This document shows positions 8,010 through 16,395 of a stretch of DNA of 60,182 bases, piece by piece. The stretch is taken from contig JAHEBA010000007.1 in NCBI GenBank assembly GCA_024642465.1, positions 1-60,182 of the forward strand. Direction: 5' to 3'. Numbering within the stretch: the first letter of the stretch is position 1; each line of letters starts with the position of its first letter. Origin of the DNA: Alphaproteobacteria bacterium. GTDB lineage: Bacteria > Pseudomonadota > Alphaproteobacteria > Rhizobiales > Aestuariivirgaceae. A model generated the notes under the pieces. The model was not told the DNA's origin, did no database searches, and saw only the letters and a program-made list of their open reading frames with translations. The position numbers and the translations under genes are program-made.

Positions 8010-9443
8010 ATGCATGACCCGAAGCCGCAAAACCTGATCATCTTCTGCTCCGACGAGCATACCCGGCGGATTGCCCGGTGCTATGGCGATCCGGTGGTGA
8101 AGACGCCGGCGCTCGACACGTTTGCGCGCCAGGGTGTGCGCTTTGCCAGCGCCTATACGCCGTCGCCGATCTGCGTGCCGGCGCGGACTTCGCTGCACAC
8201 TGGGCTGCAGGTGCACGAAACGCGCTGCTGGTCTTCCGCGGAGCCCTATCATGGACAGCAGGAGAGCTGGGCGCACGCGCTGCGCGATGCCGGGCACCCG
8301 GTGGTGTCGATCGGCAAGCTGCATTTCCGCAAAGGCGGCGATGATCACGGCTTCGACGAGGAGATCGAGCCCATGTACCTGGCCAACGAGGGCCGGGGCT
8401 GGGTCAAGGGTCTGCTGCGCGATCCGCTGCCGCCTTACGACGACACGGCGGAACTGGCTGAGGAGATCGGGGCTGGCGAGACCAGCTACACCGAGTACGA
8501 CCGGCGTGTGACGAGCGAGGCGGTGAAGTGGCTCAAGACCTATCCGCGCAAGTTCACCCGCAAGCCATGGGTGCTGTTCGTCTCGTTCATCTCGCCGCAC
8601 TATCCGCTGAAGTGCCCGGAAGAGTTCTATCGCCTGTACGAACGCCAGACACTTCCCGAGCCGCCGTGCCAGCGCCCGGAACACGAGGTGCTGGAGGAGA
8701 TGGCCCGGTTCTGGAACTATGACGAGTATTTCGATGATGGTCTGCGCGAAGTGACGCGCAAGGGCTATTACGGACTGGTCAGCTTTCTCGATGACAACAT
8801 CCGGCAGGTGATGGAGGCGCTGGAAGATTCCGGTTCGGCCCGCGATACCTCGGTGATGTACATCTCCGACCACGGCGAGATGCTGGGCAGTCACGGCTTC
8901 TGGACCAAGTCGGTGATGTACGAGGACTCGGTTGGCGTGCCGCTGATGATGATGGGGCGCGGTCTTCCCGATGGCGCCGTCAATGATACGCCGGTATCAC
9001 TGACCGACGTGGCCGCGACGGTAAAGCAGGTGGTGGGGCTGAAGCAGCCGCAGGCTCGCGAGCCGTGGATGTCGCGGCCGCTGCAGGGCTTCGTGGAGCG
9101 GCCCGAGGCTGACCGCTTCATCATCTCGGAATATCACGATGGCGGATCCCCGTGCGGCATTACCATGCTGCGCCACCGGCAATGGAAGTACGTGCACTAT
9201 GCGGTCCGCGACTGCCCGCAACTGTTCGACCTTGCCACCGACCCGCAGGAGCTCAGCGATCTGGGCAGGTCTCGCATGCACGAGCGAGAGCGCGACATGC
9301 TTCGCACCCTGCTCGGTCATGTGCTAGACCCCGAGACAGTGAACGCGGAAGCTTTCGCCAACCAGCGCAAGCTGATCGCGGAGCTGGGCGGCGAAGATGC
9401 GATCAGGCAGATGGCCAGCTTCGGCTACACGCCGGTGGGATAG
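8010..9443 (+). CDS. Sulfatase / arylsulfatase-like hydrolase
   Basis: A 477-residue member of the sulfatase (alkaline phosphatase-like) family, which hydrolyses sulfate esters or phosphonate monoesters. The active-site signature CVPARTSLHTG starts at Cys55 and fits C-x-P-x-R, where the cysteine becomes formylglycine. N-terminal metal ligands (SDEH, 14-17) and a later metal motif SDHGEMLGSHG support activity. There is no signal peptide, so it should act in the cytoplasm on an imported substrate, as choline sulfatase and phosphonate monoester hydrolases do. The maturation enzyme (FGE or anSME) is not in the window. Nearby methyltransferase and CoA-transferase genes suggest a sulfated or phosphorylated amine or acid, but this is a guess. 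Confidence 0.88.
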   Translation: MHDPKPQNLIIFCSDEHTRRIARCYGDPVVKTPALDTFARQGVRFASAYTPSPICVPARTSLHTGLQVHETRCWSSAEPYHGQQESWAHALRDAGHPVVSIGKLHFRKGGDDHGFDEEIEPMYLANEGRGWVKGLLRDPLPPYDDTAELAEEIGAGETSYTEYDRRVTSEAVKWLKTYPRKFTRKPWVLFVSFISPHYPLKCPEEFYRLYERQTLPEPPCQRPEHEVLEEMARFWNYDEYFDDGLREVTRKGYYGLVSFLDDNIRQVMEALEDSGSARDTSVMYISDHGEMLGSHGFWTKSVMYEDSVGVPLMMMGRGLPDGAVNDTPVSLTDVAATVKQVVGLKQPQAREPWMSRPLQGFVERPEADRFIISEYHDGGSPCGITMLRHRQWKYVHYAVRDCPQLFDLATDPQELSDLGRSRMHERERDMLRTLLGHVLDPETVNAEAFANQRKLIAELGGEDAIRQMASFGYTPVG

Positions 9444-9458
9444 CAGGGGAAAACGTGC

Positions 9459-10622
9459 ATGACGGCACCGCTCGAAGGGCTGAAGGTTATCGAGATGGCC
9501 CGTATTCTGGCGGGGCCGTGGATCGGCCAGACACTGGCAGATCTTGGTGCAGACGTGATCAAGCTGGAAAGCCCGGATGGCGACGATACCCGCAACTGGG
9601 GGCCGCCATTCGTGGCGCGCGCAGATGGCGGGCGTGGCGATGCGGCCTATTTCCACTCGGCCAACCGGGGCAAGAAGTCGGTGGTGGTGGACTTCTCCAC
9701 CGACGAGGGACGCGAGACAATCCGCAAGCTGGTGGCGGATGCGGACGTGTTCATCGAGAACTTCAAGGTGGGCGGGCTGGCCAAGTATGGCCTCGACTAC
9801 GCGTCGCTTCGCGAAATCAACCCGCGGCTGATCTACCTGTCGCTGACCGGCTTCGGCCAGACCGGGCCATATGCCCACAAGGCCGGGTACGACTTCATGA
9901 TCCAGGGGCTTGCTGGCATCATGGACCTGACCGGCGAGCCCGATGGCCAGCCACAGAAGATCGGCGTGGCCTTTGCCGACATCTTCACCGGGCTGTACGG
10001 GGTGATCGGCATCCAGTCGGCGCTGATGGTGCGGGAGAAGACCGGCAAGGGACAGCACATCGACATGGCGTTGTTCGACTGCATGAGCGCGGTGCTGGCC
10101 AACCAGGCGCTCAACTATCTCGTTTCCGGCACCCCGCCGAAACGGATGGGCAACGCACATCCCAACATCGTGCCCTATCAGGTGTTTCCGTCATCGGACG
10201 GGCACCTGATCATCGCCACCGGCTCGCAACCGCAGTGGGCCAAGATGTGCCAGGTGCTTGGGCTCGACGAGCTGATTGACGACGACCGCTTCCGCACCAA
10301 TGCGGACCGGGTCAAGAACCGTGACGAACTGGCTGCCCTGATCTCGGCGAAGACCAGCCAGCGCAGCCGCGACGACATGCTGGCCGAGCTCGAGAAGGTG
10401 TTCGTGCCGGCCGGCCCCATCAACACGGTGGGGGATACCTTCAACGATCCGCAGATCGTGCACCGGGGCTTGCGCATCGACGTGCCCGATGGCGACGGAG
10501 TCATGGTGCCCAGCGTGCGCACGCCGATCGTGTTTTCCGAAAGCACACTGAGGCTGGAGCGGGCGAGCCCCAAGCTTGGCGAGCACACCGGTGAGGTGGT
10601 GCGCTCCGGCAAGGGCCAGTAG
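9459..10622 (+). CDS. Class III CoA-transferase (CaiB/BaiF family)
   Basis: A 387-residue family III CoA-transferase, which moves CoA between carboxylic acids, often activating an acid for degradation. The N-terminal signature (LEGLKVIEMARILAGPW, LADLGADVIKLE) and the GADTRNWGPP-like region are typical. The catalytic aspartate is Asp174 in VAFADIFTG, in the usual place. It starts 15 bases after the sulfatase and is followed 6 bases later by the AbrB-type gene, so it is probably co-transcribed. Carnitine, oxalate, formate or a branched acid are all possible; the sequence alone does not decide. Confidence 0.9.
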   Translation: MTAPLEGLKVIEMARILAGPWIGQTLADLGADVIKLESPDGDDTRNWGPPFVARADGGRGDAAYFHSANRGKKSVVVDFSTDEGRETIRKLVADADVFIENFKVGGLAKYGLDYASLREINPRLIYLSLTGFGQTGPYAHKAGYDFMIQGLAGIMDLTGEPDGQPQKIGVAFADIFTGLYGVIGIQSALMVREKTGKGQHIDMALFDCMSAVLANQALNYLVSGTPPKRMGNAHPNIVPYQVFPSSDGHLIIATGSQPQWAKMCQVLGLDELIDDDRFRTNADRVKNRDELAALISAKTSQRSRDDMLAELEKVFVPAGPINTVGDTFNDPQIVHRGLRIDVPDGDGVMVPSVRTPIVFSESTLRLERASPKLGEHTGEVVRSGKGQ

Positions 10623-10628
10623 CCAGGC

Positions 10629-11696
10629 ATGGCCGTGTTCACCCGCCAGCAGCTGGAACAGGTTGCCGCCGCACTTGCCATCGGGGCAGGCGGGGGCGGC
10701 GTCTTCTGGTGGCTGGGCCTGCCCGCGCCGTGGCTGGCCGGGGCAATGGTGGCGGTGGCGGCGGCAGCGCTTGCCGGCACCATCCGGACGGTGATGCCAA
10801 AGGCGCTGACCCGGGTCGTGTTCATCCTGCTCGGCCTGCAGATCGGCGGGGCGGTGTCGCCGGAAACCATCGAGACATTGTCGCGCTGGCCGCTGAGCGT
10901 GGCGCTGCTGGCCGTGACGCTGGTGGCGTTGGTGACGGCGGGCGTTGCGTTCTACCAGCGCACGCTGGGATGGGACCGGGCGACCAGTTTCTTCGCGGTG
11001 ATGCCGGGCGCGCTGTCGCTGGCGCTGGCGATGGCGGCGGATACGCGCGCCGACCTTGCCCGGGTGTCGGTGGTGCAGGTGATACGGCTGTTCGCGCTGG
11101 TGGCGGTGCTGCCGTCACTGATCACGGCATTCTCGGGCGGTGAAGCGGTGCAGGCGGCGGTCCGGGCTGAGGCGGGCTCGTTGCAGGACGTGTTGATCGT
11201 GCTGGCTGCCGGCGCGGTGGCGGGCTTCGCATTTGACAGGTTGAAGGTGCCGGCCGGGCTGATGCTGGGGCCCGCGCTTGCCAGCGGAACGCTGCACCTG
11301 ACCGGCGTGGTGCACGGCGTGCTGCCCGACTGGCTGCTGCTGCCGGGTTTCGTGTTCCTCGGTACGATGATCGGCATGCGGTTCGCCGGCGTTCGGCCGA
11401 GCGATCTTGCCACGATGAGCGGGGCGGCACTTACCGGCCTTGCGATTGCGCTTGCCATCAGCCTCGCGGGCGCTGGGCTGGCGTCTTGGCTGATCGGCAT
11501 ACCGTTTTCCCATACGCTGCTGGCGTTCGCGCCGGGCGGGCTGGAAGCGATGACCATCATGGCGTTCGCGCTCAACCTCGACCCGGCCTATGTTGGCGGG
11601 CATCAGATTGCGCGCTACGTGATGATTGCGCTGGCCATGCCGCTGTTCTGGTCGCTGGTGCGCGGGCGGGAACCCGGCGCGCGCGACGATACGTGA
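10629..11696 (+). CDS. AbrB-family membrane protein (putative transporter)
   Basis: A 355-residue polytopic membrane protein of the AbrB family, often misnamed ammonia monooxygenase. It has about ten hydrophobic helices arranged as two related halves; the motif FFAVMPGALSLAL in the first half is echoed by LLAFAPGGLEAMTIMA in the second. The glycine- and proline-broken helices (MPGAL, APGGLE) are the family hallmark. Its role is not established; members often sit next to carboxylate uptake and catabolism genes, as here, and are thought to be transporters. It may start inside the CoA-transferase transcription unit. Confidence 0.8.
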   Translation: MAVFTRQQLEQVAAALAIGAGGGGVFWWLGLPAPWLAGAMVAVAAAALAGTIRTVMPKALTRVVFILLGLQIGGAVSPETIETLSRWPLSVALLAVTLVALVTAGVAFYQRTLGWDRATSFFAVMPGALSLALAMAADTRADLARVSVVQVIRLFALVAVLPSLITAFSGGEAVQAAVRAEAGSLQDVLIVLAAGAVAGFAFDRLKVPAGLMLGPALASGTLHLTGVVHGVLPDWLLLPGFVFLGTMIGMRFAGVRPSDLATMSGAALTGLAIALAISLAGAGLASWLIGIPFSHTLLAFAPGGLEAMTIMAFALNLDPAYVGGHQIARYVMIALAMPLFWSLVRGREPGARDDT

Positions 11697-11754
11697 CATC
11701 TGCTCACGGCGTTGTCAGTTCGCATACACTCGAAGGCAGGCTAGAAACCGGGAC

Positions 11755-12534
11755 ATGGAAAGCGTCAACACAAAGGTCATGGTGCTGTTCGCCATCGCCA
11801 CTAGCGTGATGGTGCTGGAGCGGCTTTATCCGCAAGCCCGGCCGCTCGCGGCAGCGCATCTGCGCACGGCGTGGGACAGGCTGCTGCGGGTGCTCAAGAA
11901 CGCCAGCCTGCTGCTGATCAGTGCGGGTCTTTCGCCGCTGGTGGTGATTCCGCTGTCGGCGCTTGCCTCCACGCACGCCCTTGGCTGGCGGCCGGACTGG
12001 CTGTCAGGCTGGCAGGGTCTTGTGCTCGATGTCCTGATCCTTGATTTCTGGATTTACTGGTGGCACCGGGCCAACCACGAAATCCCGTTCCTGTGGCGGT
12101 TCCACGAGGTGCATCACCTGGACGAATTCCTCGACGCCAGTTCCGCCTTCCGGTTCCACTTCGGCGAGGTGATGCTGTCGGCGGTGGTGCGCGCGGCGGT
12201 GATCTGGCTGCTCGACATTCCGCTTGCCTCGGTGATCCTGTTCGAGACCTGCGTTCTGGGCATGGCGCTGTTCCACCATTCCAACATCGCGCTGCCGGGC
12301 TGGCTGGAGCGGCCGCTGTCAAAGGTCGTGGTGACGCCGTCGATTCACTGGGTGCACCATCATGCGATCCGCGCCGATACGGACTCTAACTATGCAAACG
12401 TCCTGTCGGTGTGGGACATCCTGTTCAGCTCGCGCTCCAGGACGAAACGCTGGAACGAGATGCCGATCGGTGTGCAGGCACGGCACGACGAGGGCCTGTT
12501 CGGGCTGCTGACGCGGCCGTTCAGAAATCGTTGA
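11755..12534 (+). CDS. Sterol desaturase / fatty acid hydroxylase family protein
   Basis: A 259-residue integral membrane di-iron oxygenase. The eight-histidine clusters are present: HRANH at 104-108, HEVHH at 117-121, HH at 174-175 and HWVHHH at 198-203. Hydrophobic helices precede and separate them. Enzymes of this family insert a hydroxyl group or double bond in lipid chains, including hydroxylation of sphingoid bases and carotenoid or sterol groups. The ATG at 11755 gives the natural start; an open frame extends back to 11626 inside the previous gene. It is 2.8 kb upstream of a ceramide synthesis operon, so a sphingolipid substrate is attractive but unproven. Its 3' end overlaps the convergent gene by 14 bases. 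Confidence 0.87.
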   Translation: MESVNTKVMVLFAIATSVMVLERLYPQARPLAAAHLRTAWDRLLRVLKNASLLLISAGLSPLVVIPLSALASTHALGWRPDWLSGWQGLVLDVLILDFWIYWWHRANHEIPFLWRFHEVHHLDEFLDASSAFRFHFGEVMLSAVVRAAVIWLLDIPLASVILFETCVLGMALFHHSNIALPGWLERPLSKVVVTPSIHWVHHHAIRADTDSNYANVLSVWDILFSSRSRTKRWNEMPIGVQARHDEGLFGLLTRPFRNR

Positions 12535-13309
12535 AGGTGACCGCGCGGGTCAGGTGAATGGCGTCGTAGGGCTCGATCCTCGATCTGTCGGTGTCCCACA
12601 GGGCGCCGGCCGAACCGCCGGCCCAGAACCTGCCTACCCATGGCAGGTCGAATTCCCAGCCGAGCACCGAGACGCCGGCGCGCGCGTGCAGATAGTCATC
12701 GCCGCCACTCAAGGACAGTTCCGGACCAAACTTCAGTCCATTCTCAAGCTGGTAGTAGGGCCGGGCCTCGGCAAACCACTCATTCACCCCGGAAATGTAG
12801 TCGGCATACCAGAAGCCGCCCCAGTTCTCGCCACCCACAAGGTGGCCTTGCGCCGAAACGCGGCCGTGAAGCTGGTTCGGGCCGAGCTTCGAGTTCGGGT
12901 CCTCGGGTGACAACGTATAGTCGCGCCAGGCAATTCCGGCCAGCACCGCCGCCTGACCCCAGTCTCCGGCAAGCTGCCAGCCCATCTCGCCATCCAGCCC
13001 GATGCCGGACACCCATATCCCGGCATCATCGCGGGCCGGGATGGCGGTGACGTAGGTCTTGGCTTCCGCCTTGAGCGAGCCGCGCACGATGAGGCCGGTT
13101 TCCCCGGCAGCATTGAACGGCGTCCAGGTCAGCGTTTGCCAGTTCCAGGCATTTTCCGGGCCTCCGCCTACGCCGATTGACAGGTACATCTGTTCTGCCT
13201 GCGCCGGCGCACTGACCCACAGGGCCAGGTTGGCCAGAAGCAGATTTGCCATGGCGAAGCTGAAGGCATGCCGAAGCGGCCGCCTGGCTGGCAGTTCTGG
13301 ACGAGCCAT
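12521..13309 (-). CDS. Exported beta-rich protein, possibly BcsS-like (cellulose biosynthesis associated)
   Basis: A 262-residue protein with a signal peptide (hydrophobic segment about residues 18-33, cleavage near PAQA). The mature part is rich in Gly, Trp and Tyr in alternating patterns (GENWGGFWYADYIS, LRG-like strands) and ends in Phe (FNDF), as outer-membrane beta-barrels do. The overall pattern reminds me of BcsS, a protein tied to cellulose synthesis in alphaproteobacteria, but no cellulose genes are nearby and I cannot confirm it. It is convergent with the hydroxylase gene. The start is uncertain; an in-frame ATG at 13252 is an alternative. Confidence 0.55.
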   Translation of the reverse strand: MARPELPARRPLRHAFSFAMANLLLANLALWVSAPAQAEQMYLSIGVGGGPENAWNWQTLTWTPFNAAGETGLIVRGSLKAEAKTYVTAIPARDDAGIWVSGIGLDGEMGWQLAGDWGQAAVLAGIAWRDYTLSPEDPNSKLGPNQLHGRVSAQGHLVGGENWGGFWYADYISGVNEWFAEARPYYQLENGLKFGPELSLSGGDDYLHARAGVSVLGWEFDLPWVGRFWAGGSAGALWDTDRSRIEPYDAIHLTRAVTFNDF

Positions 13310-13429
13310 CCCTGTCGCTCTCTTGAGCTGTTGTCATGAGCGTGCGGGCCGCGCTGTAGCCCCCGGTTTCCACACGATGGATGGAAATATGACGTTAAGG
13401 TAAGCTGGAGTCGACTCTACCCAAATTTT

Positions 13430-13448
13430 AGACGTTCACAGACGTTCA
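13430..13448. repeat. Tandem 9-bp direct repeat with 10-bp period in a divergent promoter gap
   Basis: AGACGTTCA occurs at 13430-13438 and again at 13440-13448, one helical turn apart, and GACGTT also occurs at 13391. The repeats lie in the gap between the BcsS-like gene (minus strand) and the next plus-strand gene. Direct repeats at this spacing are typical binding sites for OmpR/PhoB-type response regulators. The repeats are seen; the regulator is inferred. Confidence 0.4.
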
Positions 13449-13550
13449 ATCTGAAATTGTATATGTGACCGCAATCTCCCGGACTGGTTTTGTTGTGCGG
13501 GCAGCCGGGTTTTGTGGCATGATGGATGCATTACTGACGGCGACGTATTA

Positions 13551-14195
13551 ATGTTGCGCTTAGGCCTTGTGTCATTTCGGCACAATCGCTCCAATGCGCC
13601 CGACGGCATTGGTATGTTGCAGCATGGCAGAAGGCCAGGTCAGTTGAGTACACTACAGCCGGAGATCAGCAACAGCGAAGAAGCCGCCGGCGGCCGGGTA
13701 TCCGGGTTTGACCGGGAGGTTCGCAGGGCACGGCTGGCGCAGGCCGCGCATTTTGATGCCGTGGCCGGCATACGCGACGCCCAGACGCTGAGGCTTGCAG
13801 CGCTGAATGACGAACTCGTCCAGAAAATGCGCGAAGAACCGCGGCTTGCTGCCCTGTTGCCGTTGCAAATGGACTCAGGCTTTCCGCCGCGGCTGTGGCT
13901 GGACGATATTTCCTATGTCGAGATGGAGCCCGATCCGCGCACCTTCAGGCTGGTGCGGCAGGATCCGGCGGGCCATGTCACGGTGGCCGAGACGCGGGAA
14001 CTGCGCGAGATGGTGGCGCGCATTCGCACCTACGCTTCTCACCGCCTGATCGAGGCGGAACGCATCGCCGGCAGCCGCACCAACGGCAATGGCCGCAGCC
14101 TGTCCCAGATGATCATGATCTGGCTGGCCGGGTTCACGTTCGGGGTACTCGCGCTGCTGGCCGCGGGCGTCATGCTGGGCAAGATCGGTTTCTGA
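13551..14195 (+). CDS. Hypothetical protein with C-terminal membrane anchor
   Basis: I do not recognise this 214-residue protein. The body is soluble and charged, with helical stretches and a central RLWLDDISYVEMEPDPRTF segment. A single hydrophobic helix follows near the C-terminus (MIMIWLAGFTFGVLALLAAGVML), leaving a very short tail. A membrane-tethered cytoplasmic protein is therefore likely. The start is unsure: ATG at 13551 or 13614, or TTG at 13644 (preceded by AGAAGG), are all in frame. The conserved-looking part starts after about residue 45. It lies upstream of the ceramide operon on the same strand, separated by 347 bases. Confidence 0.6.
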   Translation: MLRLGLVSFRHNRSNAPDGIGMLQHGRRPGQLSTLQPEISNSEEAAGGRVSGFDREVRRARLAQAAHFDAVAGIRDAQTLRLAALNDELVQKMREEPRLAALLPLQMDSGFPPRLWLDDISYVEMEPDPRTFRLVRQDPAGHVTVAETRELREMVARIRTYASHRLIEAERIAGSRTNGNGRSLSQMIMIWLAGFTFGVLALLAAGVMLGKIGF

Positions 14196-14542
14196 GATAT
14201 TCCGCAGGCAGAATCAGCCCGGCAGTCCGGACGGGACCGCGAGGCCTGAGCGTGCGCCGCCAAACCGGTTGCGCCAATGCCTGCAGGATTGGGACGGCAG
14301 CAATGTGTTTCAGCTAAAATGCCGCGATATCAATTCGTTGCCCGGAAATTGCGGCGTTCGGAGTTACATTCCGAAACATCAAGTGATTTCTGCCTGATCG
14401 CGCCAATCTGTTAAAACTTCCCTCAATAACAAAAGACATCCAGCGGGTTGGCGATGGCAGCGAATTGGGGGCTGCCCTTGCCCAGGGGGTGCTTCAAGGG
14501 TGAAGCGCCTATCCGGGTCCGCGAAATGCAGGGGTTAATGTT
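14196..14542 (+). promoter_or_regulatory. Gap upstream of the ceramide operon, with one inverted repeat
   Basis: This 347-base gap has no convincing gene. It should hold the promoter of the acyl-AMP ligase operon. The one clear element is TTCGGA-N7-TCCGAA at 14357-14375, a perfect 6-bp inverted repeat, which is a candidate operator. It lies in an AT-richer stretch (about 14310-14440) that would suit a promoter. A 32-codon reading frame from ATG 14455 overlaps the ligase start region and looks random. Confidence 0.35.
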
Positions 14543-16372
14543 GTGCGGGTAGACACGACCACAGAAATCGGCACCGGTGCCGGCATGGACATGAGTGCGG
14601 CCAGACCGCAGCTCACGCCCACCCTCAATGCAGAACTGGTGCAGCGCCTTGGCGGCTTCACCACGCTGTGCGAAGGCCTGGACTATGCGGCGCAGGGCCA
14701 GACCGGCATGAACTTCTATGGCCCGCGCGGCCTGCTTGAGGTGAGCCTGAGCTACAGGGCGTTGCGCAAGCGGGCCATCGAGACGGCGCACCGGCTGGTC
14801 AATGCCGGCGTAAAGCCGGGCGACCGGGTGGCCATCGTGGCCGAGACGGGGCCTGAGTTCATGGCCGTGTTCTTCGGTTGCCAGTATGCCGGCATCGTGC
14901 CGTGCCCGCTGCCCTACTCGATGTACATCGGCGGTCACGAGGCCTATGTGTCGCGCGTGGCGGGCATGCTGGAAAGCGCCCATGCGACGGCTGTGATCAC
15001 GACCGCCCACCTGGAGCAGCTGGTGCGCGAGGCTGGTCAGCGCGCCCGGGTGAAGAAGGTCTGGAACCATGATCAGCTGGTTCAGTTCGATTGCACCGGC
15101 GCGGTGCTGCGGCCGTTCGGTCCGGAAGACGTTTCCTACATCCAGTATTCCTCCGGTTCGACCTCGAACCCGAAAGGCGTGCTGATCTCGCAGAAGGCGG
15201 CGTGCGCCAACACCATGTCCATCCTGCGTCACGGCCTGAAGATCAAGCCGACCGACCGGGCGTTCTCGTGGCTGCCGCTCTATCACGACATGGGGCTGGT
15301 CGGCTTCTGCCTGTCGCCGATGATGGGCCAGGTGTCTATCGACTACCTGTCCACGCCGGCCTTTGCGCGCCGGCCCGCGTTGTGGCTCAAGCTGATGTCG
15401 GACAACCAGTGCACGGTGTCCTATGGCCCGTCGTTCGGCTACGACCTGGCGGCCCGGCGCATCAACGGCGATGCTCCCTCGCTCAAGCTCGACCAGTGGC
15501 GCATTGCCGGCATCGGCGGCGACATGGTGCGCGCGGACGTGCTGAAACTGTTCGGAGAGACGCTGTCGGTGGCGGGGTTCAGAACCACGGCCTTCCTGCC
15601 CAGCTATGGCATGGCAGAGGCCACGCTCGGGGTATCCTTTGCCGATACCAGCGAGGAGATCCGCGTCGACGTGATCGACCGGACGGCAATGAAGCAGGCT
15701 GGCGAAGCGGTGCCGAGCAAGGCCACGTGCCCGGATCAGGTCCGGCAATTCGTGGTGTGCGGCAAGCCGCTGCCGGGCCATCGCATGCGGGTTGTGGACG
15801 AGTATGGCAACGAGCTTGGCGAACGCCGCATCGGCCGTATCGAGATTGCAGGCCCGAGCCTGATGAGCGGGTATTACCAGAACCCGGAGGCCACCGCCGC
15901 CATCATGCGGCAGGACAGCTTCATGGACACCGGCGACATGGGTTACTGGGCGGATGGCGAGATCGTCATCACCGGCCGCGCCAAGGACATGATCCTGCAC
16001 AATGGCCGTAATATCTGGCCGCAGGACATCGAGTGGGCCGTCGAGCGGCTTGACCAGGTGCGTGACGGCGATGTTGCCGCGTTCGCCATGGAAGGCGCCA
16101 ATGGCGAGGACCGGGTGATGGTGCTGGTGCAGTGCCGCCTGCGCGATACGGCAGCCATCGAGGAACTGCGCAAGCAGGTGTCGGCTCAGATCGTGCGCTC
16201 CATCGGCATCGGGGCCGACGTGGTCATGGTGCCGCCCAAGAGCTTGCCGTTCACCTCGTCCGGCAAGCTGTCGCGGGCCGGTGCGAAGGCCCTTCATGTC
16301 AGCGGCGACATTGCCGAAATCGCCGGCGGGTTCGCCGGTGAGGCCGGGCCGGTCGCCATCGCAGCGGAGTGA
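14543..16372 (+). CDS. Fatty acyl-AMP ligase / acyl-ACP synthetase of the ceramide operon
   Basis: A 609-residue adenylate-forming enzyme of the FAAL/FadD type, which activates a fatty acid as acyl-AMP and loads it on an acyl carrier protein. The P-loop motif YSSGSTSNPKGV is at 202-213, followed by LPLYHDMGLVG typical of FAALs, a PSYGMAEATLG adenine motif, and the C-terminal TGDMGYWADGEIVITGR hinge and FTSSGKLSR lysine motif. The GTG at 14543 with GGGG upstream is used; ATG at 14585 is possible. It heads a four-gene run (ligase, reductase, ACP, serine palmitoyltransferase) matching the Caulobacter ceramide genes, in which this enzyme charges the dedicated ACP. Confidence 0.88.
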   Translation: MRVDTTTEIGTGAGMDMSAARPQLTPTLNAELVQRLGGFTTLCEGLDYAAQGQTGMNFYGPRGLLEVSLSYRALRKRAIETAHRLVNAGVKPGDRVAIVAETGPEFMAVFFGCQYAGIVPCPLPYSMYIGGHEAYVSRVAGMLESAHATAVITTAHLEQLVREAGQRARVKKVWNHDQLVQFDCTGAVLRPFGPEDVSYIQYSSGSTSNPKGVLISQKAACANTMSILRHGLKIKPTDRAFSWLPLYHDMGLVGFCLSPMMGQVSIDYLSTPAFARRPALWLKLMSDNQCTVSYGPSFGYDLAARRINGDAPSLKLDQWRIAGIGGDMVRADVLKLFGETLSVAGFRTTAFLPSYGMAEATLGVSFADTSEEIRVDVIDRTAMKQAGEAVPSKATCPDQVRQFVVCGKPLPGHRMRVVDEYGNELGERRIGRIEIAGPSLMSGYYQNPEATAAIMRQDSFMDTGDMGYWADGEIVITGRAKDMILHNGRNIWPQDIEWAVERLDQVRDGDVAAFAMEGANGEDRVMVLVQCRLRDTAAIEELRKQVSAQIVRSIGIGADVVMVPPKSLPFTSSGKLSRAGAKALHVSGDIAEIAGGFAGEAGPVAIAAE

Positions 16373-16395
16373 CCGGACCCGCCGGCCGTCAACCC

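Noticed and set aside
14455..14553. A 32-codon frame just before the acyl-AMP ligase
   Set aside because: Poor ribosome binding site and overlaps the ligase start; no features of a real peptide.
14423..16297. A 624-codon open frame on the minus strand opposite the acyl-AMP ligase
   Set aside because: The ligase on the other strand has all its catalytic motifs; this frame is His/Arg/Ala-rich with no domain, a shadow of GC-rich third positions.
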